Part shown: piece by piece, positions 6,084 to 13,094 of the stretch
Position numbering within the stretch: position 1 is the first letter of the stretch
Layout: the number at the start of each line of letters is the position of its first letter
Assembly (NCBI GenBank): GCA_046594445.1
Contig: JBKJSM010000067.1
Location: 1 to 14,801, forward strand
DNA length: 14,801 bases
Direction: 5' to 3'
From: Gaiellasilicea sp046594445
GTDB lineage: Bacteria; Actinomycetota; Thermoleophilia; Gaiellales; Gaiellaceae
The notes under the pieces: model-generated
The model's input: the letters and a program-made list of their open reading frames with translations, nothing else
What the model was told of the DNA's origin: nothing
The model's database searches: none
Made by a program: the position numbers and the translations under genes

Positions 6084-7357
6084 TGCGCCTGCGGGACCTT
6101 CCCTCGGTCGACGAGCTCGTGCGCGGCGTCGACGATCCGCTCGCTGTTTCGGCGGCGAGGACGCTCCTCGAGCGCGCCCGCGAGGAGATCCGCGCCGGCG
6201 CCGACCCGGGCGACCTGCGGGCGCGCTTCGGCGACGCGCTCCAGGCTGCCCGTAGGCCTGTCCTCGTGCGCGTTCTCAATGCGACCGGCGTGCTCGTGCA
6301 CACGAACCTCGGCCGCGCGCCGTTGGCCGACGCCGCGGTCGAGCGGATCCGCGACGTCGCCGGCTACTCGAACCTCGAGTACGACCTCACGACGGGCTCG
6401 CGCGGCTCCCGGCAGGATCACCTCGCACCCCTTCTGCGCCGGCTGACCGGCGCCGAGGCGGCGATCGTCGTCAACAACAACGCGGCGGCGATGCTGCTCG
6501 CGCTCGCAGCGCTCGCCGAGGGCCGCGAGGTGATCGTCTCGCGCGGCGAGCTGATCGAGATCGGCGACGGCTTCCGGATCCCCGACGTGCTCGCCCGCTC
6601 GGGCGCCCGCCTCGTCGAGGTTGGCACCACAAACCGGACCCGCCCGGCCGACTACGAGAACGCGGTCGGCCCGGAGACGGCGCTGCTCCTGCGCGTGCAC
6701 CAGTCGAACTTCCGCGTCGTCGGCTTCACCGAGCAGCCACGGGTGGACGAGCTCGCGGCGGTCGCGCGCCGCCACGGGGTGCCGCTCGTTGACGATCTCG
6801 GCTCGGGAGCGCTCGTCGAGATCGAGGGAGAGCCCACACCGGCCGGCTCCCTCGCCGCGGGCGCGGACCTCGTCTGCTTCTCGGGCGACAAGCTGCTCGG
6901 CGGGCCCCAGGCGGGGATCGTCGCGGGGCGGGCCGATCTCGTCGAGCGGCTGCGCCGCCACCCGCTCCACCGCGCGCTCCGCTCCGACAAGCTCACGCTC
7001 GCCGCCCTCGAGGGGACGCTTGCGCTCTACCTCGACCGGCCGGACGAGGTGCCGGTGCTGCGGATGCTGCGCGAGCCGGCCGAGCTCGTCCGCGCGCGCG
7101 CGGAGAGGCTCGCCGAGGCGACCGAGGGCGTGGTCGAGGAAACCGTCGCGCGAGTCGGCGGCGGCGCGCTGCCGCTCGCCGAGGTGCCGAGCTTCGCCTG
7201 CGCGCTCGAGGAGGGGCTGGCGGCGGCGCTGCGCGGCCACGAGCCGCCCGTGATCGCGGTAGTCCGCGACGGCCGGACGCTGCTCGACTGCCGGACGCTG
7301 ACGGACGCCGAGGCCGTCGAGGTCGCGCAGGCGGTGCTCGCGTGCCGCTCACGGTAG
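6083..7357 (+). CDS. selA: SelA, L-seryl-tRNA(Sec) selenium transferase
   Basis: The 424-residue PLP enzyme converts seryl-tRNA(Sec) to selenocysteyl-tRNA(Sec) using selenophosphate. Family hallmarks are NATGVLVHTNLGRAPL (66-81), the glycine-rich YDLTTGSRGSR (100-110), VNNNAAA (130-136), SRGELIEIGDGFRIP (153-167), VGTTNRTR (180-187), VDDLGSG (236-242) and the PLP-lysine motif FSGDKLLGGPQAG with K270. N-terminal residues 1-60 form the tRNA-contacting extension. The start was set at the ATG at 6083 because the family N-terminus (LPSVDELV) begins right after it; the open frame continues upstream only as a shadow of the kinase gene. It overlaps selB by 16 nt, so the two are translationally linked. 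The client is probably the UGA-containing AhpD-like gene at 12506-13063. Confidence 0.96.
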   Translation: MRLRDLPSVDELVRGVDDPLAVSAARTLLERAREEIRAGADPGDLRARFGDALQAARRPVLVRVLNATGVLVHTNLGRAPLADAAVERIRDVAGYSNLEYDLTTGSRGSRQDHLAPLLRRLTGAEAAIVVNNNAAAMLLALAALAEGREVIVSRGELIEIGDGFRIPDVLARSGARLVEVGTTNRTRPADYENAVGPETALLLRVHQSNFRVVGFTEQPRVDELAAVARRHGVPLVDDLGSGALVEIEGEPTPAGSLAAGADLVCFSGDKLLGGPQAGIVAGRADLVERLRRHPLHRALRSDKLTLAALEGTLALYLDRPDEVPVLRMLREPAELVRARAERLAEATEGVVEETVARVGGGALPLAEVPSFACALEEGLAAALRGHEPPVIAVVRDGRTLLDCRTLTDAEAVEVAQAVLACRSR

Positions 7358-8973
7358 GCACCGCCGGGCACATCGATCACGGCAAGACGTGGCTCGTGCG
7401 GGCGCTGACCGGAAAAGACACCGACCGGCTGCCCGAGGAGCGGGAGCGCGGGATCTCGATCGACCTCGGCTACGCGCCGCTCGACCTGCCGGACGGGCGC
7501 CGGCTGTCGCTCGTGGACGTCCCCGGCCACGAGCGCTTCGTCCGGAACATGGTCGCGGGGGCGACGGGCATCGACCTCTTCCTGCTCGCGATCGACGCCG
7601 CCGAGGGCTCGCGGCCGCAGACGGGCGAGCATCTCGCGATCCTGCGGCTGCTCGGGGTCGAGCAGGGCGTCGTCGCGGTCACGAAGGCGGACGCGGTCGA
7701 CGACGAGACGCTCGAGCTCGCGCTCGAGGAGGCGCGCGAGCTCGTTCCGGAGGCCGAGGTCGTCGCCGTCAGCGCCAAGACGGGCGCTGGCCTCGACGAG
7801 CTTCGTTCAGCCCTCGCGCGCGCAGCGGACTCAGTTGCTCACAGCGACTATCTCTCCAGCCCCGCCCGGCTCTACGTCGACCGCGTCTTTTCGCTGCGCG
7901 GCATCGGCACCGTCGTGACGGGGACGCTCTGGTCGGGAACCGTCGGGGAGGGAGACCTGCTGCGCGTCGAGCCGGTTGGACGCGACGTCCGTGTGCGGAG
8001 CGTGCAAGTGCACGACAGCGCCGTGGAGCGTGCCGAGGCAGGGCAGCGCGTCGCCCTCGCGCTCCCCGGTGTCGAGCGGAGCGAGCTGCGGCGCGGCGAC
8101 GCCTTGATCGCACCCGGCTCGCTGCGCCCGAGCTACCGCCTAGACGTCGTGCTCGACGAGCTCGAGCCGGTCGAGGACGCGGAGCGCCTGCTCGTGCACC
8201 ACGGGACGAGCGCCGTCCTCGCCCGCGTCACCCGGGCAGGCGATCACGCCCAGCTGCGCCTCGCGGCCCCGGTCGTCGCGGCGCGTGGCGACCGGGTCGT
8301 GCTGCGCCGTGGGACGACGGTCGGCGGCGGCACGGTCATCGATCCAGTCCCGGCTCGGCACGCCGACCCGAAGCGCTTCGAGCGCGCCGCGCGGGGCGAG
8401 CAATCGGTCGACGCGCCGGCCCTCGTCGACGGCGAGTGGCGCTGGTCCGGCGAATGGCTCGCGGAATTTCGCGCCGTTCTCGACTCCCGGCTGGACGCCG
8501 CCGACCCGCTCGATCCGGGCGTCGACGCTCCGACGGAGCCGTGGGCGAAAGACGTGCTCGCACAGCTGCCGTTCCAGCGCCGTGGCTCGAAGCTGTACCT
8601 CCCGGACAGGACGCCCGATCTCGGCGAGCGCGCGCCGGCGGCCGCCGCGCTCGAGGCCGCCCTCGAGGCCGCAGCGCCGGGCGCTGCGAAGGCTGAGGAC
8701 GCAGAGCTGGCGCGCTTCCTCGAGCGCGCCGGCCGCCTCGTTCGGCTGGGAGACGGCTATGCGGTCACCGCGCAGGCTTACGAGCGTGCTCGGGCGCTCG
8801 TGGTCGAGGAGTGCACGAGCGCGGGGCGGATAGCGCTCGCGCGGTTCCGGGACCTCGCCGGCTGCGGCCGCCGCGACGCGCAGCTCCTGCTCGAACGACT
8901 CGACGCCGACGGCGTCACGCGCCGCGTCGGCGACGCGAGAGTCCTAAGAGCTCGGCACGGCGCGAAACGCTGA
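7342..8973 (+). CDS. selB: SelB, selenocysteine-specific translation elongation factor
   Basis: The 543-residue GTPase delivers Sec-tRNA(Sec) to ribosomes paused at UGA next to a SECIS element. GTPase motifs are G1 GHIDHGKT (9-16), the RGISIDLGYA switch (36-45), G3 DVPGHE (59-64) and G4 TKAD (114-117). EF-Tu-like domains II and III follow (about 170-345). The C-terminal winged-helix region that binds SECIS RNA occupies about 370-543, ending with a recognisable final winged helix (FRDLAGCGRRDAQLLLERL). It is somewhat shorter than the 614-residue Escherichia coli protein but appears complete. The start is GTG at 7342, inside selA, chosen because VGTAGHIDHGKT begins four residues later. The gene ends 45 bp before the transposon. 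Confidence 0.96.
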   Translation: MPLTVGTAGHIDHGKTWLVRALTGKDTDRLPEERERGISIDLGYAPLDLPDGRRLSLVDVPGHERFVRNMVAGATGIDLFLLAIDAAEGSRPQTGEHLAILRLLGVEQGVVAVTKADAVDDETLELALEEARELVPEAEVVAVSAKTGAGLDELRSALARAADSVAHSDYLSSPARLYVDRVFSLRGIGTVVTGTLWSGTVGEGDLLRVEPVGRDVRVRSVQVHDSAVERAEAGQRVALALPGVERSELRRGDALIAPGSLRPSYRLDVVLDELEPVEDAERLLVHHGTSAVLARVTRAGDHAQLRLAAPVVAARGDRVVLRRGTTVGGGTVIDPVPARHADPKRFERAARGEQSVDAPALVDGEWRWSGEWLAEFRAVLDSRLDAADPLDPGVDAPTEPWAKDVLAQLPFQRRGSKLYLPDRTPDLGERAPAAAALEAALEAAAPGAAKAEDAELARFLERAGRLVRLGDGYAVTAQAYERARALVVEECTSAGRIALARFRDLAGCGRRDAQLLLERLDADGVTRRVGDARVLRARHGAKR

Positions 8974-9018
8974 GCCGCCGGAACGCGCTGGACGGCGCGA
9001 TCCTGCGTCCTCAGTCAC

Positions 9019-9045
9019 GGCAATAGCACGTGCGGGATGATATAC
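9019..9045 (+). repeat. Left terminal inverted repeat of the IS1595-type element
   Basis: This 27-nt sequence, starting GGCAATAGCACGTGCGGG, is the reverse complement of 11131-11158 apart from one indel and one C/T difference. It runs directly into the transposase promoter. Confidence 0.9.
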
Positions 9046-9081
9046 TTGACACACCAACAGTGACGTAGTAGAGTCACCTAA
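9046..9081 (+). promoter_or_regulatory. Transposase promoter, leaderless type
   Basis: A consensus -35 TTGACA (9046-9051) is followed after a 17-bp spacer by TAGAGT (9069-9074), with the ATG at 9082. No ribosome binding site is visible, so the transcript is likely leaderless or nearly so. A GTGAC/GTCAC inverted repeat (9060-9064 and 9073-9077) overlaps the -10 and could be an operator. Confidence 0.65.
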
Positions 9082-10023
9082 ATGGACGCAAATCCCCTCC
9101 CCACCAGCCTTCTTGAAGCGGTGCGCTACTTCACCGATCTGGACGTGGCTACCGATTTCGTCGCCAAGCTTCGCTGGCCGAACGGCCCCGTTTGTCCCAA
9201 GTGCGACGGGACGGCGCACTCGTATCTGACCACCCGCCGAGTATGGAAGTGCAAGGCGTGTACAAAGCAGTTCAGCGTCAAGGTCGGAACGATCTTTGAG
9301 GACTCGGCGCTCGGTCTGGACAAGTGGCTTCCGGCCATCTGGCTCATCGCGAACTCCAAGAACGGGATCAGCTCGCACGAACTCGGCAGGGCGCTCGGCG
9401 TGACGCAGAAGTCGACCTGGTTCATGCTCCACCGGATCCGCCTCGCGATGCAGACGGGCAGCTTCGCGAAGTTCGCTGGCGAGGTTGAGGTCGACGAGAC
9501 CTACATCGGTGGGAAGGCTCGGAACATGCACTACGCCGACCGGGTACGGAAGTTCGGTAAGGGCAAGAAGGGCGGCCACCCGAGCATTGGCAAAACGCCT
9601 GTCATGGGCCTGATCGAGCGGGGCGGAGCTGTCCGCACCTACGTCGTGAAGGACGCCACGAAGAACACCCTTCAAAGTCGAATCCGTGAAACTGTGGAGC
9701 CGGGCGCGGCCCTCTACACAGACACCCTCCCCGCCTACAGCGGACTCGATGCCGACTACGACCACCGAACGGTCGACCACGCCGAGCGGTACGTGGACGG
9801 ACAAGTCCACACCAACCACATGGAAAACTTCTGGTCGCTGCTCAAGCGCGGTCTCCACGGCACCTACATCAGCGTCGAGCCCTACCACTTGTTCCGCTAC
9901 CTCGATGAGCGCATGTTCACTTTCAACCTGCGCGATCTGACCGACCTCGGTCGGTTCACGGCGGTATTGACCGCTTGTGCTGGCCGTCGCGTCACCTACA
10001 TGGAGTTGACCGGGAAAGCGTAG
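9082..10023 (+). CDS. IS1595-family transposase (ISXO2-like DDE superfamily)
   Basis: The 313-residue product starts with a zinc-ribbon DNA-binding region, C38-x2-C41 and C57-x2-C60 (CPKCDG and CKAC), then KQFSVKVGTIFEDS, typical of the ISXO2/IS1595 group. The catalytic domain begins with EVEVDETYIGG (D138 as first acidic residue). LYTDTLPAY supplies the second (D214), and HTNHMENFWSLLKRGLHGTY (243-262) carries the final N/E-containing motif. A conserved C-terminal HLFRYLDERMFTFNLR follows. No frameshift or stop is seen, so the protein looks functional. It starts 37 bp inside the left terminal repeat and reads toward the passenger gene. Catalytic residue assignments follow family knowledge and would need an alignment for the third position. 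Confidence 0.93.
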   Translation: MDANPLPTSLLEAVRYFTDLDVATDFVAKLRWPNGPVCPKCDGTAHSYLTTRRVWKCKACTKQFSVKVGTIFEDSALGLDKWLPAIWLIANSKNGISSHELGRALGVTQKSTWFMLHRIRLAMQTGSFAKFAGEVEVDETYIGGKARNMHYADRVRKFGKGKKGGHPSIGKTPVMGLIERGGAVRTYVVKDATKNTLQSRIRETVEPGAALYTDTLPAYSGLDADYDHRTVDHAERYVDGQVHTNHMENFWSLLKRGLHGTYISVEPYHLFRYLDERMFTFNLRDLTDLGRFTAVLTACAGRRVTYMELTGKA

Positions 10024-10037
10024 GGCGGCCGTCCGAC

Positions 10038-11108
10038 TCATTGATCGGCCGTGCGCTTCTCGTCAACCTCGGGCTTCGGTGTGTTGACGAGCTTTCGCGT
10101 CAAGTCTTCAAAACGGCCGAACTCGTCTTCGTCGGCCCCGGCCTTTGTCAGTTTAAGCGTCGGGCCGGCCTTCGGCCTGGCTGCGATCTGCTCGTCCCAC
10201 TGGCTTCGCTCAGCCTTGTTTTCGTCCGTCATTAAAGCCTCCCTAATCTCGTTTCCACGCAACATGACACCCACCCCGTACTCACTTGAGATATTCGATG
10301 CATCGTCGGTCAGATGAGCTACGAACATTCCGCAAAGCCCTACCCAGTGGTGAAGATCACCCATCAACTCATCGAGTTGTTCACCGACGCGGTTTGCAAG
10401 CGCTCCAGGGACGGGCGAAGGATGCAGGACGGCGAACGAAGACTCCACGAAACACGGTGAGCCACTGAAACCGCCGTATGAGCGGCAGTCCACAAGATGG
10501 ACAGGGAAGTCATACATCTGCTGGTAGCGAACCCCGGACTGATCTAACGCGCCTATCGTCGCCGACCGCACCATAGGACGGTCGAGCGGAGTGAGGATGC
10601 CGACGTAGTAGACCCTCCCGCCGAGCATTGGCGCAAGGACAACCTCATTCGGAATGAGATGGTGTTCCAAACGCATTGCCGACCACGTTTGCTCCGGCGC
10701 TGGACCAATAGGCGCTAACGCCAGATCCACATCAGGGAGTGGCTGTCGCCAGTCCTCAACGGTGACCGGCGGGTATAGCTCACCGTTCGCAAACGGGTTG
10801 GGTACTTGCACTTCAACGTGGCGCTCGCCATCGATGACATGGTGGGCAGACACCGCATACCCGTAGCTTGTCTCTGGGTCGGCTTCGCTCAGGACCGTTA
10901 TGAGGAAGCCGGTACCGATCGCGACTCGCCTCGTACCCGTGACGCGCCGTGGGGTACCCGCTAGGACGGACTCGTCTCCGATGATCCGAACGGCGGAGTC
11001 GATCATGGAGAGGTCGAGCGGCATGGAGGGATCTCCCGTGCGGCGGCGAGCCCACTTTGGAAGGTCAGTAAGACTCCGAAAACGGGAGCGACCCGTTGGC
11101 GGAATCAT
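10038..11108 (-). CDS. Trypsin-like serine protease, transposon passenger
   Basis: The 356-residue protein, or 328 residues if translation begins at the ATG at 11022-11024, which has GGGAG eight bases upstream. It shows a chymotrypsin/HtrA-type triad in order: GTGFLI (65-70), H90 in YAVSAHHVI, D128 in LPDVDLALAP and S215 in the GGFSGSPCF motif. There is no clear signal peptide or PDZ domain. The last 80 or so residues are charged and look disordered (NKAERSQWDEQIAARPK onward). It is encoded inside an IS1595-type element, opposite to the transposase. Its role is unknown; a defence, stress or toxin-like function is possible but unsupported. All triad residues are present, so activity is likely. 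Upstream, only about 22 bp separate the longer start from the right terminal repeat. Confidence 0.8.
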   Translation of the reverse strand: MIPPTGRSRFRSLTDLPKWARRRTGDPSMPLDLSMIDSAVRIIGDESVLAGTPRRVTGTRRVAIGTGFLITVLSEADPETSYGYAVSAHHVIDGERHVEVQVPNPFANGELYPPVTVEDWRQPLPDVDLALAPIGPAPEQTWSAMRLEHHLIPNEVVLAPMLGGRVYYVGILTPLDRPMVRSATIGALDQSGVRYQQMYDFPVHLVDCRSYGGFSGSPCFVESSFAVLHPSPVPGALANRVGEQLDELMGDLHHWVGLCGMFVAHLTDDASNISSEYGVGVMLRGNEIREALMTDENKAERSQWDEQIAARPKAGPTLKLTKAGADEDEFGRFEDLTRKLVNTPKPEVDEKRTADQ

Positions 11109-11130
11109 AGAGCCGCCCCAGGTGAGCCAT

Positions 11131-11158
11131 GTATGTCATCCCCGCACGTGCTATTGCC
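11131..11158 (-). repeat. Right terminal inverted repeat of the IS1595-type element
   Basis: This 28-nt sequence ends CACGTGCTATTGCC on the plus strand and mirrors 9019-9045. It lies just upstream of the passenger protease gene, so the passenger's promoter probably overlaps it. Confidence 0.9.
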
Positions 11159-11226
11159 GCTCCCTGCGTCCTTGTCTCGCACTCGCCCATCACGCCCCGT
11201 CGGCGAGCGTTCGCACTGTGCCGAGC

Positions 11227-12144
11227 TCAGGCGTTCGGCGTCACCGTCAGCTTGAAGATGTCCGGCCGGTGGTAGTGTCCGGCCGGATCGAAGCGCTGGC
11301 GAGCCTGGAGCAACAGGTCGGGATCGAGCTCCGCATAGAGGATCCCTTCCTCGTCGTAGAGCGGACCAGCGAGATAGCCGCCGTCCGGACCGAGGATCGC
11401 TGACCCACCGCGGCCAAGGATGTCCCGGCCCTCGAGCAGCGACGCGAGCGGGAAGTCCTTGGGATAGGAGCTCGCGCGCTGGAAGTGGGACGGGGCGATC
11501 ACGAACGAGCGTGACTCGAGCGCGATGTGCTTCAGCGTCGCTTGCCACGCGTCGCCGTCGTCCGCCGTCGAGGCGACGTAGATCTCGACGCCCGATTCGT
11601 AGAGCGAGAACCGGGCGAGCGGCATGTAGTTCTCCCAGCAGATCAGGCCACCGACCCGGCCGAGCGGCGTCTCGATCGCGCGCAGGCCGCGCCCGTCGCC
11701 CTGCCCCCAGACGAGTCGCTCGTGGTTCGTCGGCACGAGCTTGCGGTGGTGGAGCGCAAGCTCGCCGTCCGGTGAGTAGTAGAGGAGCGAGTTGTAGAGC
11801 GTGCCCGGCCGCGCCGGGTCGAGCTCGTTCACGCCGATCACGAGCCAGACACCGTGCTCGCGCGCGATCGCTCCGAGCCGGTCGGCGTCCGGGCCTGGCA
11901 GCTCGAGCGACTCGCGATGCAGGAGCGCGAACGCCTCCTTCGCGCCAGGCTCTCCCCAGCCGGCGAGGGCTTTCGCCCAGGCTGAGCTGGGGTAGGCCGG
12001 GATGAAGGTCTCCGGGAAGACCACGAGCTTCGCGCCGGCGGCCGCCGCCTCGGCCGTTCGCTCGGCCACCCGTTCGAGGGTGCCCGCGCGGTCGAGGATT
12101 GCGGGCTCGACTTGCACGCAAGCGACGGGCACACGCTCCCGCAC
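11227..12144 (-). CDS. Nitrilase (branch 1 nitrilase-superfamily amidohydrolase)
   Basis: The 305-residue enzyme hydrolyses a nitrile to the carboxylic acid and ammonia. The catalytic triad is clear: E45 in FPETFIP, K135 in HHRKLVPT and C169 in GGLICWENYMP. The CWExxMP form is typical of true nitrilases rather than amidases or ureidopropionases. Later motifs include ESRSFVIAPS. Start GTG (12142-12144) lies 2 nt after the cupin stop, consistent with co-transcription; a second in-frame GTG four codons on is an alternative, and the long open frame upstream is only a shadow of the cupin gene. It is the last gene of the operon selenoprotein-cupin-nitrilase and is immediately downstream-facing toward the transposon. 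The natural nitrile is unknown. Confidence 0.92.
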   Translation of the reverse strand: MRERVPVACVQVEPAILDRAGTLERVAERTAEAAAAGAKLVVFPETFIPAYPSSAWAKALAGWGEPGAKEAFALLHRESLELPGPDADRLGAIAREHGVWLVIGVNELDPARPGTLYNSLLYYSPDGELALHHRKLVPTNHERLVWGQGDGRGLRAIETPLGRVGGLICWENYMPLARFSLYESGVEIYVASTADDGDAWQATLKHIALESRSFVIAPSHFQRASSYPKDFPLASLLEGRDILGRGGSAILGPDGGYLAGPLYDEEGILYAELDPDLLLQARQRFDPAGHYHRPDIFKLTVTPNA

Positions 12145-12146
12145 CG

Positions 12147-12506
12147 CTAGGCCCAGTCCAGTGGCTTGTAGCCGCTCGTCCTCGGCGCCGAGACGATCAG
12201 CACGGTCGTGTCCGCGTCGCTCCGGTTGACGACGGTGCGTTGCGGCTCCGGGTCGAGGCGGACGAACGTGCCCGCCGGCGCCGGATGATCCTCGCCGTCG
12301 ATCACCATGGTCGCGTCGCCCGTGAGGACGATGAAGACCTCCTCCTGGTCGCTCCCCGCCTCGTCGTGCTCGGGGATCGTCTCGCCCGGCGCGAGCTCGA
12401 CGACGTTCATCCCGAAGCATTGCAGCTCCAATGACTTGCGGGCGAGCGCCCACTTCGGAAAGGGGCGCTCGAAGTCGTCCAGGTGCATGATCGTAAAACT
12501 CGCCAT
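12147..12506 (-). CDS. Small cupin-domain protein
   Basis: The 119-residue single cupin barrel shows motif 1 around GETIPEHDEAGSDQEEVFIVLTG (41-63) and motif 2 around PAPAGTFVRLDPEPQRTVVN (75-94). Motif 1 keeps the first His (H47) and the Glu (E55/E56), but the usual second His of HxH is Glu49, and the motif 2 His is not in its normal place. Metal binding may be altered or absent. The ATG shares one base with the stop of the upstream selenoprotein (TGATG), so translation is coupled, and nitrilase follows after 2 nt. It may be an isomerase, dioxygenase-like or binding protein serving the same pathway as the nitrilase; function is not determinable from sequence. Confidence 0.85.
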   Translation of the reverse strand: MASFTIMHLDDFERPFPKWALARKSLELQCFGMNVVELAPGETIPEHDEAGSDQEEVFIVLTGDATMVIDGEDHPAPAGTFVRLDPEPQRTVVNRSDADTTVLIVSAPRTSGYKPLDWA

Positions 12507-13063
12507 CAGTCCCTTCCTTGCTCCGGCCAGTCCGGTTCCGGCTCGATCCCGACCGCTTCGGCGATCCGGTTGATGTAGTTGAAGTATGCGATCACCTGGA
12601 TCGCGTCGTGGATTGCGGCGTCGTCCCAGCCGTGCGAGCGCAGCTCGTCCGCGTCGTCCGCTCCCACCTGCGCGGGCGTTCGGGTCAGCTTAACCGCGTA
12701 GTCGCAGAGCGCGCGCAGCGGCGGCTCGAGCGCGGCCTGGCGATAGTCGTGCGCCGCGTGACGCGCCATTTCCTCGTCTGCGCCCTCTGCACGGAGGTCG
12801 TCTGCATGGGAGCGCGTTCAGTAGTGGCAGTCGTTCTCGCGCGAGACGACGACCGCGAGCAGCTCCCGCTCCTGGCGCGACAGGCCGGACGGCCCGAACA
12901 TGATCCCCTTGTAGAGCTCCATCGAGCGCTTCAGGACGCCCGGCCGGAGGCTCATCGCCTTGACGATGTTGAAGACCTTGCCCGCCCGGGCGATCGCCGC
13001 GTCGTACTCCTCCTTGAGCGGGCCGGTCGCCTCGTCGACCTCGGTCAGGTGGAGATGGGCCAC
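12506..13063 (-). CDS. AhpD-like peroxidase-related selenoprotein with in-frame UGA (CxxU motif)
   Basis: Read as one frame, this gives a 185-residue protein of the AhpD/carboxymuconolactone decarboxylase fold ('peroxidase-related'). An in-frame TGA sits at 12818-12820. Before it is SRENDCHY, after it TRSHADDLRAEG, and the same frame continues to the TGA at 12506-12508. AhpD enzymes use E...CxxCxxxH; here E67, C79, UGA82 and H86 sit at exactly those spacings (Glu 12 before Cys, His 4 after the second thiol position). The UGA therefore replaces the resolving Cys and is probably selenocysteine. selA and selB are 4 kb away, and a SECIS-like hairpin follows. The C-terminal half (ALCDYAVKLTRTPAQV, QVIAYFNYINRIAEAVG) is intact and family-like. 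Start GTG at 13061-13063 matches the family N-terminus; an upstream TTG is less likely. Probable role is thiol/selenol peroxide reduction. A nonsense mutation is the alternative. Confidence 0.85.
12780..12815 (-). promoter_or_regulatory. Bacterial SECIS-like hairpin downstream of the Sec UGA
   Basis: In the minus-strand mRNA, GCGCUC (12815-12810) pairs with GGGCGC (12785-12780), including one G-U pair. An upper stem UGCA/UGCA (12806-12803 with 12791-12788) sits above a C-G pair, one mismatch and one bulged A. The apical loop is 11 nt (12802-12792), its first base is G, and that G is the 16th base after the UGA. Known bacterial SECIS elements have a G in the first loop positions about 16-37 nt from the UGA, so this fits at the near edge. 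The folding was done by eye. Confidence 0.6.
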
Positions 13064-13094
13064 GCCGTGATTGTCATCGGTTCGTGGGCGTGGC

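Larger units (their letters stand above)
9019..11158. mobile_element. IS1595-family transposon with serine-protease passenger
   Basis: The 2140-bp element is bounded by terminal inverted repeats 9019-9045 and 11131-11158 that match except for one single-base indel and one transition. The outermost bases are GGCAATAGCACG on both ends. It carries an IS1595-type transposase (9082-10023) and, in the opposite direction, a trypsin-like protease (10038-11108), with the two stops 14 bp apart. It sits between the convergent 3' ends of selB and the nitrilase gene and breaks neither. No perfect target duplication directly abuts the repeats, but CCTGCGTCCT occurs on both sides (9002-9011 and 11163-11172), 7 and 4 nt away from the repeat ends. 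Confidence 0.88.

Noticed and set aside
5321..7240. Long minus-strand open frame (639 codons) opposite selA and over the kinase
   Set aside because: No recognisable domain; it is the complement of selA plus an alternate frame of the kinase gene.
8974..9018. selC (tRNA-Sec) or selD near selB
   Set aside because: I looked for an anticodon arm with TCA flanked by a long acceptor and variable arm, and for a SelD-like frame, and found neither in the window.
12506..12769. A separate 87-aa protein starting at the ATG at 12769, which has GAGGAA ahead of it
   Set aside because: It lacks the active-site half of the fold and its frame continues upstream without a break other than the UGA. Internal reinitiation cannot be excluded.
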